From: Desulfobacula sp.
Lineage (GTDB): Bacteria > Desulfobacterota > Desulfobacteria > Desulfobacterales > Desulfobacteraceae
NCBI RefSeq assembly: GCF_030145145.1
Contig: NZ_JAQYWD010000025.1
Coordinates: 1 to 64,000, forward strand
DNA: 64,000 nucleotides
Direction of reading: 5' to 3'
A model generated the notes under the pieces. It searched no databases, was not told the DNA's origin, and saw nothing but the letters and a program-made list of their open reading frames with translations. The stretch's first letter is position 1. Every line of letters begins with the position of its first letter. The translations under genes were made by a program, and so were the position numbers. Positions 52,892 to 61,316 of the stretch are shown here, one piece after another.

Positions 52892-54481
52892 TTAGTCTCG
52901 TTTACTTTTATCTTCCGATTCCTTTGGGGGAAGCTTAATCATAAATTCAGAACCGGCATTCAGACGACTCTCCACCACAATCGTTCCTTTATGCTTTTCA
53001 ATGATGCCATAGGCCGAGGACAGACCCAGTCCCACGCCATACCCTTCATTTTTTGTGGTAAAAAAAGGCTCGAAAATAAAATTCAAATCTTCTTCTGAAA
53101 TCCCCTTTCCATTATCTTTTATGGAAATAAAAACCAGGTTTTCTTTCCGGTTAAACCCTGTCCGGATTTCCAGTGCCCCCCCATTTTTCATGGCATCAAT
53201 GGCATTAAAAATCAGGTTGATGATACACTGCTCCAGCTGATTAAAATCTCCGCATATGGGGGGAATTTCAGGGTCGCAATGCTCGCTTAAAACAATATTG
53301 CTCAAAGCAAGCTTATGGTTGCACAACAAAAGGCTGTGGTGAATCAGGTCTGCGACATCAATACTGTTTTGTTCCAGTTTTGTTCGCCTTGAAAATTTCA
53401 ACAGTCCCGACACAAGATCAGAACATCTCTGGGTCTCAGATTCTATAATTTTCAGATAAGACGCGAACTTGTTGAGTTTATCCGGTGTCAAATCCTTTGC
53501 CATGTTACCGTCTTTGCCGCTGATTCTAATCATCAGCCGGATATAATTCAAAATCCCGGACAAGGGGTTGTTAATTTCATGGACCATGCTTGCTGCAAGC
53601 CGTCCCAAAGATATCAATTTTTCCCGGTGAAGCAGCTTTGCCTGATCCGTCACTTGCTGTTCCAGGGTTCTCAGGTCCCGCAAATCACTGATAAACAGCA
53701 CCATGCTGTTTTGGACCGTATCCCGGGAGAGGATAAAGCCGGAAACTTGAACCGGAATATCCTTTTTTTCCATTGAAAGCAGGGCGGTTTCATAGAGAAA
53801 CAACCGATTTTCGCCACCGAAATGGCTGCCGGACAGATCTTGTTTTAATTTTAAAAACCGTTCGGGTTTAAAAAAGTCCTTTGCCCTCATTTTTTTCAAT
53901 ACCAGGGCTTTTGGATACCCCACCAGTTTTTCCATGCTCCTGTTATAGGTCAAAACAGTATCGTTTTCATCGCATCCAAGGATGCCATCCATTGAATTTT
54001 CAATGAGACTGCTTTGAAAATTCACATTCTTTACCAGTTCAGCACTGGTTTTCAAATTTTCGTTCTCAAGCAGGGAGGTATAGTCCGACAATTGTTTTCG
54101 ATCAACATATCGTTGCATGGCCCGTTTCAAAGCCATGTGCAGGGCACCGTCATCAATGGGTTTTGAAATAAAATCCGATGCATCATACTGCAGGGCTTTG
54201 ACCGCCTGTTTAATATCGCCAAACCCCGTGGTAACAATGACCTCTGTTTCAGGTTTTATTTTTTTTATTTTTTCAAGGACTTCAAGACCGTTCAGGCCGG
54301 GCATTTTAATATCGGTGATGACGATCTGGGGTTCTTCCCGTGTGGCAAGCATCAGGCCCGCATAGCCATCCGGCGCGCAAATGACTGAATATCCGGCATC
54401 TTTCAGGGTAATTGCCATAATATCCCGAATATCTTCGTCGTCATCGATTAAAAGTATCTTCCAATTTATGGGCAACGCCAC
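52892..54481 (-). CDS. Receiver-PAS-histidine kinase hybrid (first gene of Hdr operon)
   Basis: About 529 residues from GTG at 54481, which follows AGGAG; the ATG at 54523 lies upstream of the sigma54 transcription start and cannot be used. Order: receiver (KILLIDDDEDIRDIM; phospho-Asp in VITDIKMPGLNG), PAS (SSLIENSMDGILGCDENDTV), His box (RLAASMVHEINNPLSGIL), ATPase domain (NLIFNAIDAMKNG, DNGKGIS, GVGLGLSSAYGI). Soluble. With the second receiver-kinase and the receiver inside HdrA it offers a phosphorelay within one operon. Confidence 0.9.
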   Translation of the reverse strand: MALPINWKILLIDDDEDIRDIMAITLKDAGYSVICAPDGYAGLMLATREEPQIVITDIKMPGLNGLEVLEKIKKIKPETEVIVTTGFGDIKQAVKALQYDASDFISKPIDDGALHMALKRAMQRYVDRKQLSDYTSLLENENLKTSAELVKNVNFQSSLIENSMDGILGCDENDTVLTYNRSMEKLVGYPKALVLKKMRAKDFFKPERFLKLKQDLSGSHFGGENRLFLYETALLSMEKKDIPVQVSGFILSRDTVQNSMVLFISDLRDLRTLEQQVTDQAKLLHREKLISLGRLAASMVHEINNPLSGILNYIRLMIRISGKDGNMAKDLTPDKLNKFASYLKIIESETQRCSDLVSGLLKFSRRTKLEQNSIDVADLIHHSLLLCNHKLALSNIVLSEHCDPEIPPICGDFNQLEQCIINLIFNAIDAMKNGGALEIRTGFNRKENLVFISIKDNGKGISEEDLNFIFEPFFTTKNEGYGVGLGLSSAYGIIEKHKGTIVVESRLNAGSEFMIKLPPKESEDKSKRD

Positions 54482-54512
54482 GATATCTCCTTCCCCTGTT
54501 GCATTATATATT

Positions 54513-54665
54513 GCAAACAACATGCCAGTAGGAGACTATTTCTGAACCTGCACCAACCCCTTTATATTTAAAGGGATTGAGACGGTATTGAACCCAAGCT
54601 AAAAAAACAAAAAAAAAGCAGGAAGCAAAACTGCGACCTTATAACAAGGTATAATGCAATAGTGC
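54513..54665 (-). promoter_or_regulatory. Sigma54 promoter with two upstream activator sites for the Hdr operon
   Basis: Minus strand TGGCATGTTGTTTGCA: GG at 54526-54525, GC at 54514-54513, exact register and consensus TTTGCA. Expected start near 54502, 21 nt before the GTG. Upstream sites GCAAAACTGC (54625-54634) and GCAATAGTGC (54656-54665) share GCA-N4-TGC; their centres are 31 bp (three turns) apart, and the first is 116 bp from the -12 element. Confidence 0.78.
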
Positions 54666-54688
54666 AACCCAACCCCAGGCAATCCCCT

Positions 54689-55042
54689 TCACAGGGAAGG
54701 ACTATCCGCCCGGCATCCCGGCATTAAAAACGTCGGGGCAAGTGGATTGCCTTTGGCATAGGTTTCAATAATCTGGGTTACATTGCCGCCGATAAAGGGG
54801 ATCAACTGAATGGAACTGGCTTCAATCAGTGTCGAATGCGTTTCGGAAATAGCGCCACAGATAAGGACCTCAACCCCCAGATGACCTAACTCCTCTGTAA
54901 GGCGCGCTTCGAATTTCGGCTCAAATGAATGATACGATATATTCTTTATTTGTTCATTTTTGATATCCACAATCAAAAGCGTGTGAGCGGAATCAAAAAC
55001 AGGAGAAATTTTTTCATCCCAGATCGTAACTGCAACTTTCAT
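54689..55042 (-). CDS. NifX/dinitrogenase cofactor-like protein
   Basis: A 117-residue protein starting MKVAVTIWDEKISPVFDSAH, one NifX/NifB-C-type domain (EVLICGAISETHSTLIEASS, NVTQIIETYAKG). The family binds iron-molybdenum cofactor or related Fe-S clusters, yet many anaerobes have it without nitrogenase; no nif genes are in this window. The start at 55042 is chosen because the upstream extension is the antiparallel reading of the Gly repeat of its neighbour. Confidence 0.85.
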   Translation of the reverse strand: MKVAVTIWDEKISPVFDSAHTLLIVDIKNEQIKNISYHSFEPKFEARLTEELGHLGVEVLICGAISETHSTLIEASSIQLIPFIGGNVTQIIETYAKGNPLAPTFLMPGCRADSPSL

Positions 55043-55104
55043 ATCATTGTTCCTCAAAGAGTTGCCATGGTATAACGATGCGATTTCACGACACGGCCCT
55101 ATGG

Positions 55105-55656
55105 TTAAGCCCGCCTGCCGCCCATGCCCTGGCCGCCGCCGCCCCCCATGCCGCGACCACCGCCGCCGCCCATGCCTCTTCCACCGCCGCCGCCCATGCC
55201 GCGACCACCGCCGCCGCCCATGCCCCGGCCGCCGCCACACCCTATTCCGCGTCCCTGGCCCTGGAGGATAGGGTTCCCCTGACCTGGTGCAGATGCCAAT
55301 CCAGCCTTTTCATTCACCGTTGGATGATCAGAAGGTGTCAAACCGCCCGCTTTGAATCGCGCCACTGCGTCCTTGATCGAACCTGCCTGTCCCGTAACAA
55401 CCGGAATATTGCATTCTGCAAAGACATTCATGGCATTGGGTCCGCAATTGCCTGTCAAAACGGTTTGAACATCTTTTGAGTGAATAAAGTTTGCCGCCTG
55501 AATACCGGCCCCCCCTCCAAGGGATTGATAGGTATTCTCAAGGGCTTCAAAGCGCATATCATCTGTCTGAACAATGATAAAATACGCGCATCTGCCAAAT
55601 CGGGGGTCTATCTGGGAATTCATATCTTTTCCAGTTGAACTGATGCAAATTTTCAT
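55105..55656 (-). CDS. NifX/dinitrogenase cofactor-like protein with Gly-Met-Arg repeat tail
   Basis: A 183-residue protein starting MKICISSTGKDMNSQIDPRF after GGAGA. Residues 1-110 are the NifX-type domain (RFGRCAYFIIVQ, TGNCGPNAMNVFAE). After a linker the C-terminus is a low-complexity tail of GRGMGGGG units (about residues 138-183). The tail may be a disordered metal- or partner-binding arm. First gene behind a sigma54 promoter; likely co-transcribed with the 54689-55042 gene. Confidence 0.87.
   Translation of the reverse strand: MKICISSTGKDMNSQIDPRFGRCAYFIIVQTDDMRFEALENTYQSLGGGAGIQAANFIHSKDVQTVLTGNCGPNAMNVFAECNIPVVTGQAGSIKDAVARFKAGGLTPSDHPTVNEKAGLASAPGQGNPILQGQGRGIGCGGGRGMGGGGGRGMGGGGGRGMGGGGGRGMGGGGGQGMGGRRA
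55123..55242. repeat. Five tandem 24-bp repeats coding the GRGMGGGG tail
   Basis: Units start with CATG at 55123, 55147, 55171, 55195 and 55219; the three central copies (55147-55218) differ at only a few bases. Each codes eight residues on the minus strand. Length is likely to vary between strains by slippage. Confidence 0.85.
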
Positions 55657-55720
55657 GGTGTTCTCCATTCTTAGGGTTAAAAAAAGGTATGGGTGCCATA
55701 CGTTCTTTTGATAAGGTATT

Positions 55721-55842
55721 GCAAGGAGAATGCCAGGTGCCATCTGTCATCCCAGTTAAAAAAAATAGACTTAAAATCAAATAGTTATAAAATAAACAAA
55801 TAAAACAGGGCGTTGAAAGGCGGTACACAAACGCAGAACTGC
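55721..55842 (-). promoter_or_regulatory. Sigma54 promoter and upstream activator site for the NifX-like genes
   Basis: Minus strand TGGCATTCTCCTTGCA: GG at 55734-55733 and GC at 55722-55721 in exact register. The site GCAGAACTGC (55833-55842), followed by AAC, is centred 116 bp from the -12 element, the same distance as in the Hdr operon. The activator gene ends 39 bp further upstream. Confidence 0.78.
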
Positions 55843-55880
55843 AACGGTATAGTGACGTAACATTGCAGCACACCTGTCCG

Positions 55881-57278
55881 TTACACGCGTTTGGACCGCC
55901 CGTCGATTTTAGGCAGTTGGATTCCGAGTTTGTCAATTTTCCTGAACAAGGTACTTTTGTGGATACCCAGGTCCCTGGCAGTGGCTTTGCGATCATAATT
56001 ATTTTTTTTCAGGTAGGTTTTTATCACTTTGATTTCTGCCGATTTCAAGGGAAATGGTGATGGGTCATCCTCTATTTCCATCATGGATTGCCGGGTAAGC
56101 GCAGATGGAAGGACGTCCGGGGTGATATCCCCTTCAGAGCACAGGACAAAGGCATGTTCAATAATATTTTCCAATTCGCGTATGTTTCCCGGGTAATCAT
56201 GGGCCATCAGGATGCCAAGTGCTGTTGGATCGATCCCGCTGATGGATTTTCCCCGTATTTTATTCCGGCTGGCAATAAAATGATCCACAAGAAGGGGAAT
56301 ATCCTCCATCCGTTGTCTGAGGGGCGGCAGTTTTATCTGTATGACGTTGATGCGGTAATAAAGGTCCTGCCGGAAGGTATGCTCCGCCACCATTTTCGCC
56401 AGGTTTCTGTTTGTAGCGGCAATGACCCGTATATTTAATTTTTCCTTTTTAACAGCCCCCAGGGGCAACACTTTCTTTTCTTCCAGAACCCGAAGGAGCT
56501 TGACCTGAAAAGACGGGCTCGTATCGCCGATTTCATCCAGTAAAATCGTCCCTTCATTTGCAAGGGAAAGTTGCCCCTGTTTATCTTTGGTTGCATGGGT
56601 AAACGCACCTGCTTTATATCCAAACAATTCAGATTCCAGAAGGGTATCAGGGAGTGCGCCGCAATTAATCGCAATAAACGGATCCCCTTTTCTGGGGCTC
56701 AAATTGTGAATGGCCCTTGCCATTAATTCTTTACCCGTACCGGTTTCTCCCTGGATCAGTACGGTACTGTCACTTTGAGAAATTTTCGGCAAAATCTTAA
56801 AGATATTCCGCATCTCCTGGCCGCGGCTGATCATATCCCCCATTTGAAAACTGTCATACAGTTTTTTCCGAAGCTCTTCCACAAGGCTGTGATCCCTGAA
56901 GGTCTCAACCCCACCGATAATCTTTCCATTTTTGTCTTTTAACAAAGACGTGAAAACGATGGTGGGAATCCGTTTTTTCCTGCTGTTAATGATATAAGTG
57001 GAACTGCTGAAGAAGGACTTGCCTTCCTGCATGGTTTTTTTTAATGCGCACTCGTTCTGGCACATATTTGATCGAAAAACATTCCAGCAATGCCTGCCAA
57101 TCGCCTCTTCCCGTGATATACCGGTAATTTTTTCAGCGGCACGGTTAAAGGACATAATCTTCCACTCATGGTCAACTGTAAAAACACCATCAGATATGCT
57201 TTCAAGAATGATTTCCGTCGCATTCTGGGATAATGTATCCAATAGGGGCCTTTTTTTCTTCATTGGTGTTTGCACCAT
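55881..57278 (-). CDS. NtrC-type sigma54-dependent activator with Cys-bearing PAS domain
   Basis: 465 residues: PAS domain (about 20-130) with C64, C73 and C77 (HCWNVFRSNMCQNECALKK), AAA+ domain (Walker A GETGTGKE at 177-184, Walker B ILLDEIGD), Fis-type helix-turn-helix (KATARDLGIHKSTLFRKIDK). The sigma54-contact loop is GAFTHA (224-229) where most have GAFTGA. The PAS Cys suggest redox or Fe-S sensing. It lies beside two sigma54 promoters and I infer that it controls them. The start has no clear ribosome site. Confidence 0.92.
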   Translation of the reverse strand: MVQTPMKKKRPLLDTLSQNATEIILESISDGVFTVDHEWKIMSFNRAAEKITGISREEAIGRHCWNVFRSNMCQNECALKKTMQEGKSFFSSSTYIINSRKKRIPTIVFTSLLKDKNGKIIGGVETFRDHSLVEELRKKLYDSFQMGDMISRGQEMRNIFKILPKISQSDSTVLIQGETGTGKELMARAIHNLSPRKGDPFIAINCGALPDTLLESELFGYKAGAFTHATKDKQGQLSLANEGTILLDEIGDTSPSFQVKLLRVLEEKKVLPLGAVKKEKLNIRVIAATNRNLAKMVAEHTFRQDLYYRINVIQIKLPPLRQRMEDIPLLVDHFIASRNKIRGKSISGIDPTALGILMAHDYPGNIRELENIIEHAFVLCSEGDITPDVLPSALTRQSMMEIEDDPSPFPLKSAEIKVIKTYLKKNNYDRKATARDLGIHKSTLFRKIDKLGIQLPKIDGRSKRV

Positions 57279-57380
57279 AAAAAATGGGTTGAATGACCCG
57301 CTTTAGACTGCCGGAGTTCTGTCATGAAGCTTAAACGGGATCACGTTATTTTAGGATTTTTTTTGTTGCATATCATTCGT

Positions 57381-58646
57381 TTAAAAATTTCGTTTTGACA
57401 AATCGGGCTTGGTAATGGGATGAAGTTTGTTTGCTGTATAAAGACTGACAATTTCTTTTACCGTCATTTCTCCATCAACGTTGACGATATCCACAAAATT
57501 ATTTTTTAAATAATGGAATGAAATTTCGCCAATACTTGAAACAAATAACAGGTGAATCTTGTATTCAATCATTGATTTTACAACATTAAGTCCAACATGC
57601 CCTTTTTTATCCAGAAACGCATTGTCCAGATAGGAATCAATCTCAACACCGCCCTGGCTGAGATTCAACATAATAAAATAGGGAGCCCGGCCGAACTGCG
57701 GATGCAGTCTGGAATCAAGACCGTTTTTATCGTGAACGGGAATCACGACTTTTTTGAGCCGCTCTTTTTCCGGTTCTACATGAATAAAAACAGATTCAAT
57801 CGTCTGATATTCCAACAACAGCATATTTTCAGCAATATCCGCCAACTCATGGGATTTGTACAATATCAGGGAGGGGGTTGTTTTAATGATGCAATTAACG
57901 ATTTTAAATGGTCCCGATTGCCGTATTTTAACGTCTTCAACACCTGTAACCCCCTGCAGCTGCCTTAATTTTCCTTCTATTTCCATCTTCAAATCCGTGT
58001 CCATGTCTGCATCCATTAAAACCATGATGGATTTCCAGGCGGTTTCAATCCCCAGTTTCAGGATCAATACGGCAATGATGACAATAATCCCCCCTTCCAC
58101 ATAGGGGACCTGTGCATAGACACAAAGAATACCAACCAAAACAAACAAGGAGGTGAAGATATCAAAAAACGCTTCTTTAGCTGTTGCCAAAAGGGCCTGG
58201 GAGCCAATTGCCTTTCCCACAGCCCGCTGTTTAACCGCTAAAACAGTTGCGACAATGCAGGAAACAACAGACGCGCCAATGGGAAATATTGGAAACCCAT
58301 CCTGGGCATCCATCAGAAACAGCTTGTGCCAGCCTTCTTTAAACAACTCCGTGCCGATAAAAAAAATCAGGGCACCAATCAGGAGACAGGCAATGGTTTC
58401 CGCCCGGTAAAGCCCGTATGGGAATTTGTTGGATTTCTTCTTTGACGCAAATTTAAGGCCCACAAGTGAGGAAAGATTGATTAAAATATCCGAGCCGCTG
58501 TGCCAGGCATCTGCAACCAGCAGAGGAGAGTTAAACTGATGGCCGACAAATGCTTTCAGCAAAGCCAAAGCGAATATTAACAGCGTAGAAAATAATGCAA
58601 TCCGCTGCCCTTTCTTCAATTGTTCTCTTTTATCGATACGTTTCAA
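57381..58646 (-). CDS. Cation diffusion facilitator fused to a NifX-like domain
   Basis: 421 residues. Residues 1-210 are a six-helix CDF transporter; helix 2 has H49-xxx-D53 (DAWHSGSD), helix 5 has E158-xxx-D162 (KEAFFD) where most have HxxxD. A cytoplasmic metal-binding domain follows (to about 295), then a NifX-type domain from about 305 (VVIPVHDKNGLDSRLHPQFG). It should export a divalent metal such as iron, zinc or manganese. The fusion suggests that metal transport is tied to a cofactor-binding domain like those encoded nearby. Confidence 0.87.
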   Translation of the reverse strand: MKRIDKREQLKKGQRIALFSTLLIFALALLKAFVGHQFNSPLLVADAWHSGSDILINLSSLVGLKFASKKKSNKFPYGLYRAETIACLLIGALIFFIGTELFKEGWHKLFLMDAQDGFPIFPIGASVVSCIVATVLAVKQRAVGKAIGSQALLATAKEAFFDIFTSLFVLVGILCVYAQVPYVEGGIIVIIAVLILKLGIETAWKSIMVLMDADMDTDLKMEIEGKLRQLQGVTGVEDVKIRQSGPFKIVNCIIKTTPSLILYKSHELADIAENMLLLEYQTIESVFIHVEPEKERLKKVVIPVHDKNGLDSRLHPQFGRAPYFIMLNLSQGGVEIDSYLDNAFLDKKGHVGLNVVKSMIEYKIHLLFVSSIGEISFHYLKNNFVDIVNVDGEMTVKEIVSLYTANKLHPITKPDLSKRNF

Positions 58647-58714
58647 CCTTTCAATTTTGTCAAAACAGACGTCATCCAGCTATTGCCATACGGGCCGTCC
58701 ACCGATCAAGACAA

Positions 58715-59590
58715 TTATAACAGGTTTTCCTGTCTTAATTGCTGAACAATCGCAACCGTGGATTTACTTCGATCCATCGTATAAAAGTGAAGCCCTGGAA
58801 CGCCTTTTTTCAAAAGCCCCCGGCACTGTTCTGTGGCAAATTCTATCCCCAGTTTCAAAACACTGTCCGTGTCATCCGGATTGACGGCATTTAATTGGGT
58901 GTCCAATGCTTTTGTTATAGTGGACCCGCAGACTTTTGACAGCATCCGGGTCATGTTAACCGTATAGACAGGCATTATTCCCGGAATAATGGGAACGTCA
59001 ATGCCCTGTGCTTTGCATTTTTCAACGAAATTAAAAAAATAGGCATTGTCATAAAAATATTGTGTCACAACATATTCCGCACCATTCTCCACTTTCTGCT
59101 TCAGGTAATGGATATCCATATCAAGGCTTTCAGCCTCAATATGACCTTCCGGATAACCGGCACACCCCAGTGTAAAATCATAATGAGACTTGATAAAGGC
59201 TATCAAATCAGATGCATATAAAAAACTGTCCGGATGGAGTGCCGCATCATCTGTCTTTGGTTTATCGCCTCGTATAACAAAGATGGTTTCAACCCCGATC
59301 TCCTTGTATTTATCCAGGACCTCCCGGATATCATCCGGGCCGAGCCCGTACCCGGCAATATAGGCAACCGTGGGTAATTTTTTATTAACGATCAACACTT
59401 TAACGGCCTGATACGATCCATCCCTTGTGGACCCGCCTGCGCCGAACGTAATGGATAAATAGTCGGGATCAAGAGCAGACAGGGTATCGATCACGCCGTT
59501 AAATGTCTCAGATGCGGCCTGATTTCTTGGGGGGAAAAACTCCATTGAAAGAACCGGTTGATTGTTTTTATATAATGTGCTCACGCGCAT
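58715..59590 (-). CDS. metF: 5,10-methylenetetrahydrofolate reductase
   Basis: 291 residues, normal for MetF: VLSMEFFPPRNQAA at the start, SITFGAGGSTRDGSYQAVK, and the flavin region (GCAGYPEGHIEAESLDMDIH). It reduces methylene-H4folate to methyl-H4folate for methionine synthesis or the Wood-Ljungdahl pathway. It has its own sigma54 promoter and precedes the CDF and activator genes on the same strand; in some acetogens MetF works with Hdr/MvhD proteins, which are 5-15 kb away here. Confidence 0.93.
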   Translation of the reverse strand: MRVSTLYKNNQPVLSMEFFPPRNQAASETFNGVIDTLSALDPDYLSITFGAGGSTRDGSYQAVKVLIVNKKLPTVAYIAGYGLGPDDIREVLDKYKEIGVETIFVIRGDKPKTDDAALHPDSFLYASDLIAFIKSHYDFTLGCAGYPEGHIEAESLDMDIHYLKQKVENGAEYVVTQYFYDNAYFFNFVEKCKAQGIDVPIIPGIMPVYTVNMTRMLSKVCGSTITKALDTQLNAVNPDDTDSVLKLGIEFATEQCRGLLKKGVPGLHFYTMDRSKSTVAIVQQLRQENLL

Positions 59591-59697
59591 GTAGATCTCC
59601 TTGATAATGGTTTTATCGTCGTCATTGCAATTTTTCAGTCAATCCGTCACTTTGATTTTCATCACACAATTGCAGTTCACAATTGCAATTCATAAAT

Positions 59698-59820
59698 GCA
59701 ATCCATGTGCCAGAAAAAAATATTTTCTAAATAAGATTTTTTTTGATTAAATTACAAAGAGTTACGAAAAAAAACATGGCATTGGTCTGGGGGACACAAC
59801 AAAAAGGATCGCAGTTTTGC
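59698..59820 (-). promoter_or_regulatory. Sigma54 promoter and upstream activator site for metF
   Basis: Minus strand TGGCACATGGATTGCA: GG at 59711-59710 and GC at 59699-59698, a near-perfect consensus. Start expected near 59687, a leader of ~97 nt with ATTGCA/TGCAAT repeats. GCAGTTTTGC at 59811-59820 (reverse GCAAAACTGC, identical to the Hdr operon site) is centred 117 bp from the -12 element. The remainder up to 60009 shows no gene, only a terminator hairpin. Confidence 0.78.
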
Positions 59821-59968
59821 ACCTTTTTGTTTCCGGGGGTATTCACCCCGGTGCACGAATAAACCACCCCATACGTCAGCGGATCTGACAATACCGAAAG
59901 GCGACAATCGTTGTATATAATTTTGGAAGAAAGGGCGGTAACGCTGTAACCCAATACCGGTAAAATTT

Positions 59969-59999
59969 CCGGGCAGGAAAAAAGAGGGATCCTGCCCGG
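59969..59999 (-). terminator. Terminator hairpin after apt
   Basis: CCGGGCAGGA (59969-59978) and TCCTGCCCGG (59990-59999) form a perfect 10-bp stem with an 11-nt loop, 11 bp after the apt stop; on the minus strand AAATTTT follows. Confidence 0.65.
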
Positions 60000-60009
60000 T
60001 GATAAACGA

Positions 60010-60531
60010 TTATTCGCCTTCAAATTCTGTGACGGCAAATACCTTGCAGTCTGGAATTTGATCCCGGCCTTTCAAATCCGGAAGTTCAATGATAAATGCA
60101 CATTCAAGAATCTGGGCGCCGGCTTTTCTTGCCAGTTTGACCGTGGCCCCGACAGTGCCGCCGGTGGCGATCAAATCATCTACAATGACAACCTTTTCAC
60201 CTTTTTCAAAGGCATCTTCATGGATTTCAAGGATATCTGTTCCATATTCCAGACTATAAACTTCCTGGATGGTTTTCGAGGGCAGTTTGCCGTTTTTCCG
60301 GACCGGAACAAACCCGATCCCCAGTTTATAGGCCAGGACAGCGCCAAAGACAAACCCTCTGGCATCAATCCCCACAATTTTTTCAACCCCCATGTCTTTA
60401 TATCGTTCATACAGGATATCGCAGGATTCCCGGAACGCCTGGGGGTTGTTCATCAATGTGGTCAGGTCTCTGAAAATTACGCCATCGATGGGCCAGTCTG
60501 GAATACTTCGGATGGTTTCTTTTAAATCCAT
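60010..60531 (-). CDS. apt: Adenine phosphoribosyltransferase
   Basis: 173 residues with the full family layout: MDLKETIRSIPDWPIDGVIF, VGIDARGFVFGAVLAY, and the PRPP loop VVIVDDLIATGGTVGATVKL. It converts adenine and PRPP to AMP. 11 bp downstream of mtaP, so adenine freed by that enzyme is recycled. Confidence 0.95.
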   Translation of the reverse strand: MDLKETIRSIPDWPIDGVIFRDLTTLMNNPQAFRESCDILYERYKDMGVEKIVGIDARGFVFGAVLAYKLGIGFVPVRKNGKLPSKTIQEVYSLEYGTDILEIHEDAFEKGEKVVIVDDLIATGGTVGATVKLARKAGAQILECAFIIELPDLKGRDQIPDCKVFAVTEFEGE

Positions 60532-60542
60532 TTCTCTTTCCT

Positions 60543-61316
60543 TTACATGTTATGTTTTCTCTGGGCTGAGGCTTTTAATTCCTGTATCACCCTTACAAGC
60601 AATGTCTTTACATTATCGGCATTCCGGTTGAATACGGCCAGGATCTCATCCCAGGTAACCGGTTCTTCATCTTCTTTCCAGCAGTCATAATCGGTTGACA
60701 TGGCCACCGCAGCATAGGGGATACCGGCTTCATTTGCCAGCATGGCTTCCGGGGCAATGGACATATTGATCACATCCGCCCCCCAGATCCTGAACATTTT
60801 GGATTCAGCAACCGTGGAGAACCTCGGACCTTCAATGGTGACAACACACCCTTTGTCATGGACATTCAGATCCAGTTGTTTTGCCGTTTCATAGAGTTGT
60901 TTTCTTAAACCCTCATCAAACGGTTGGGCAATGTCATTATGGACGGCACCATTTTCAAACGAGTCTGCAAAGGTCGTCTTCCGGAATCGTGTAAAATCAA
61001 TAAATTGATCCAAAACCACCAGGTGCCCCCGGTCTATCTCCCGGCGCAAACTGCCGCAGGCTGTGGTGGCAATGATATGGGTAACCCCTGCCTGTTGAAG
61101 GGCTTTGATATTGGCGCGATTATTGACCTGGGTGGGGCTGTACTGGTGACGTCGGCCATGCCGGGCAAGGATGACCGTTTCCACCTCTCCTATCTTCCCG
61201 GACAATAGAAGGGAAGACGGCTTGCCATATTCCGTTGAGAGGTCAAGTTCTTCCGGATCTTTTAAAAGGCCGGGGTCATCCAGTCCTGATCCACCGATAA
61301 TCCCTATTTTCAACAT
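60543..61316 (-). CDS. mtaP: S-methyl-5'-thioadenosine phosphorylase
   Basis: 257 residues of the purine nucleoside phosphorylase class II type: GIIGGSGLDDPGLL, RHGRRHQYSPTQVNNRANI, TTACGSLRREIDRGHLVVLD, and the MTA-type substrate loop INMSIAPEAMLANEAGI. It splits methylthioadenosine to adenine and methylthioribose-1-phosphate. The start follows GAGAAA. The preceding 258 bp show no gene. Confidence 0.92.
   Translation of the reverse strand: MLKIGIIGGSGLDDPGLLKDPEELDLSTEYGKPSSLLLSGKIGEVETVILARHGRRHQYSPTQVNNRANIKALQQAGVTHIIATTACGSLRREIDRGHLVVLDQFIDFTRFRKTTFADSFENGAVHNDIAQPFDEGLRKQLYETAKQLDLNVHDKGCVVTIEGPRFSTVAESKMFRIWGADVINMSIAPEAMLANEAGIPYAAVAMSTDYDCWKEDEEPVTWDEILAVFNRNADNVKTLLVRVIQELKASAQRKHNM

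Noticed and set aside
54482-54523. ATG at 54523 as start of the receiver-PAS kinase
   Set aside because: It lies upstream of the predicted sigma54 transcription start; GTG at 54481 has AGGAG in front and begins the receiver domain directly.
55043-55240. Arg/Gly-rich N-terminal extension of the 54689-55042 protein
   Set aside because: It is another reading frame of the 24-bp repeats that code the tail of the neighbouring gene.
55123-55242. CRISPR-like array
   Set aside because: Repeats are contiguous without spacers and lie in a coding frame.
54689-55656. Evidence for a nitrogenase locus
   Set aside because: NifX-type domains occur in many anaerobes outside nitrogen fixation; no nifHDK or nifENB is in the window.
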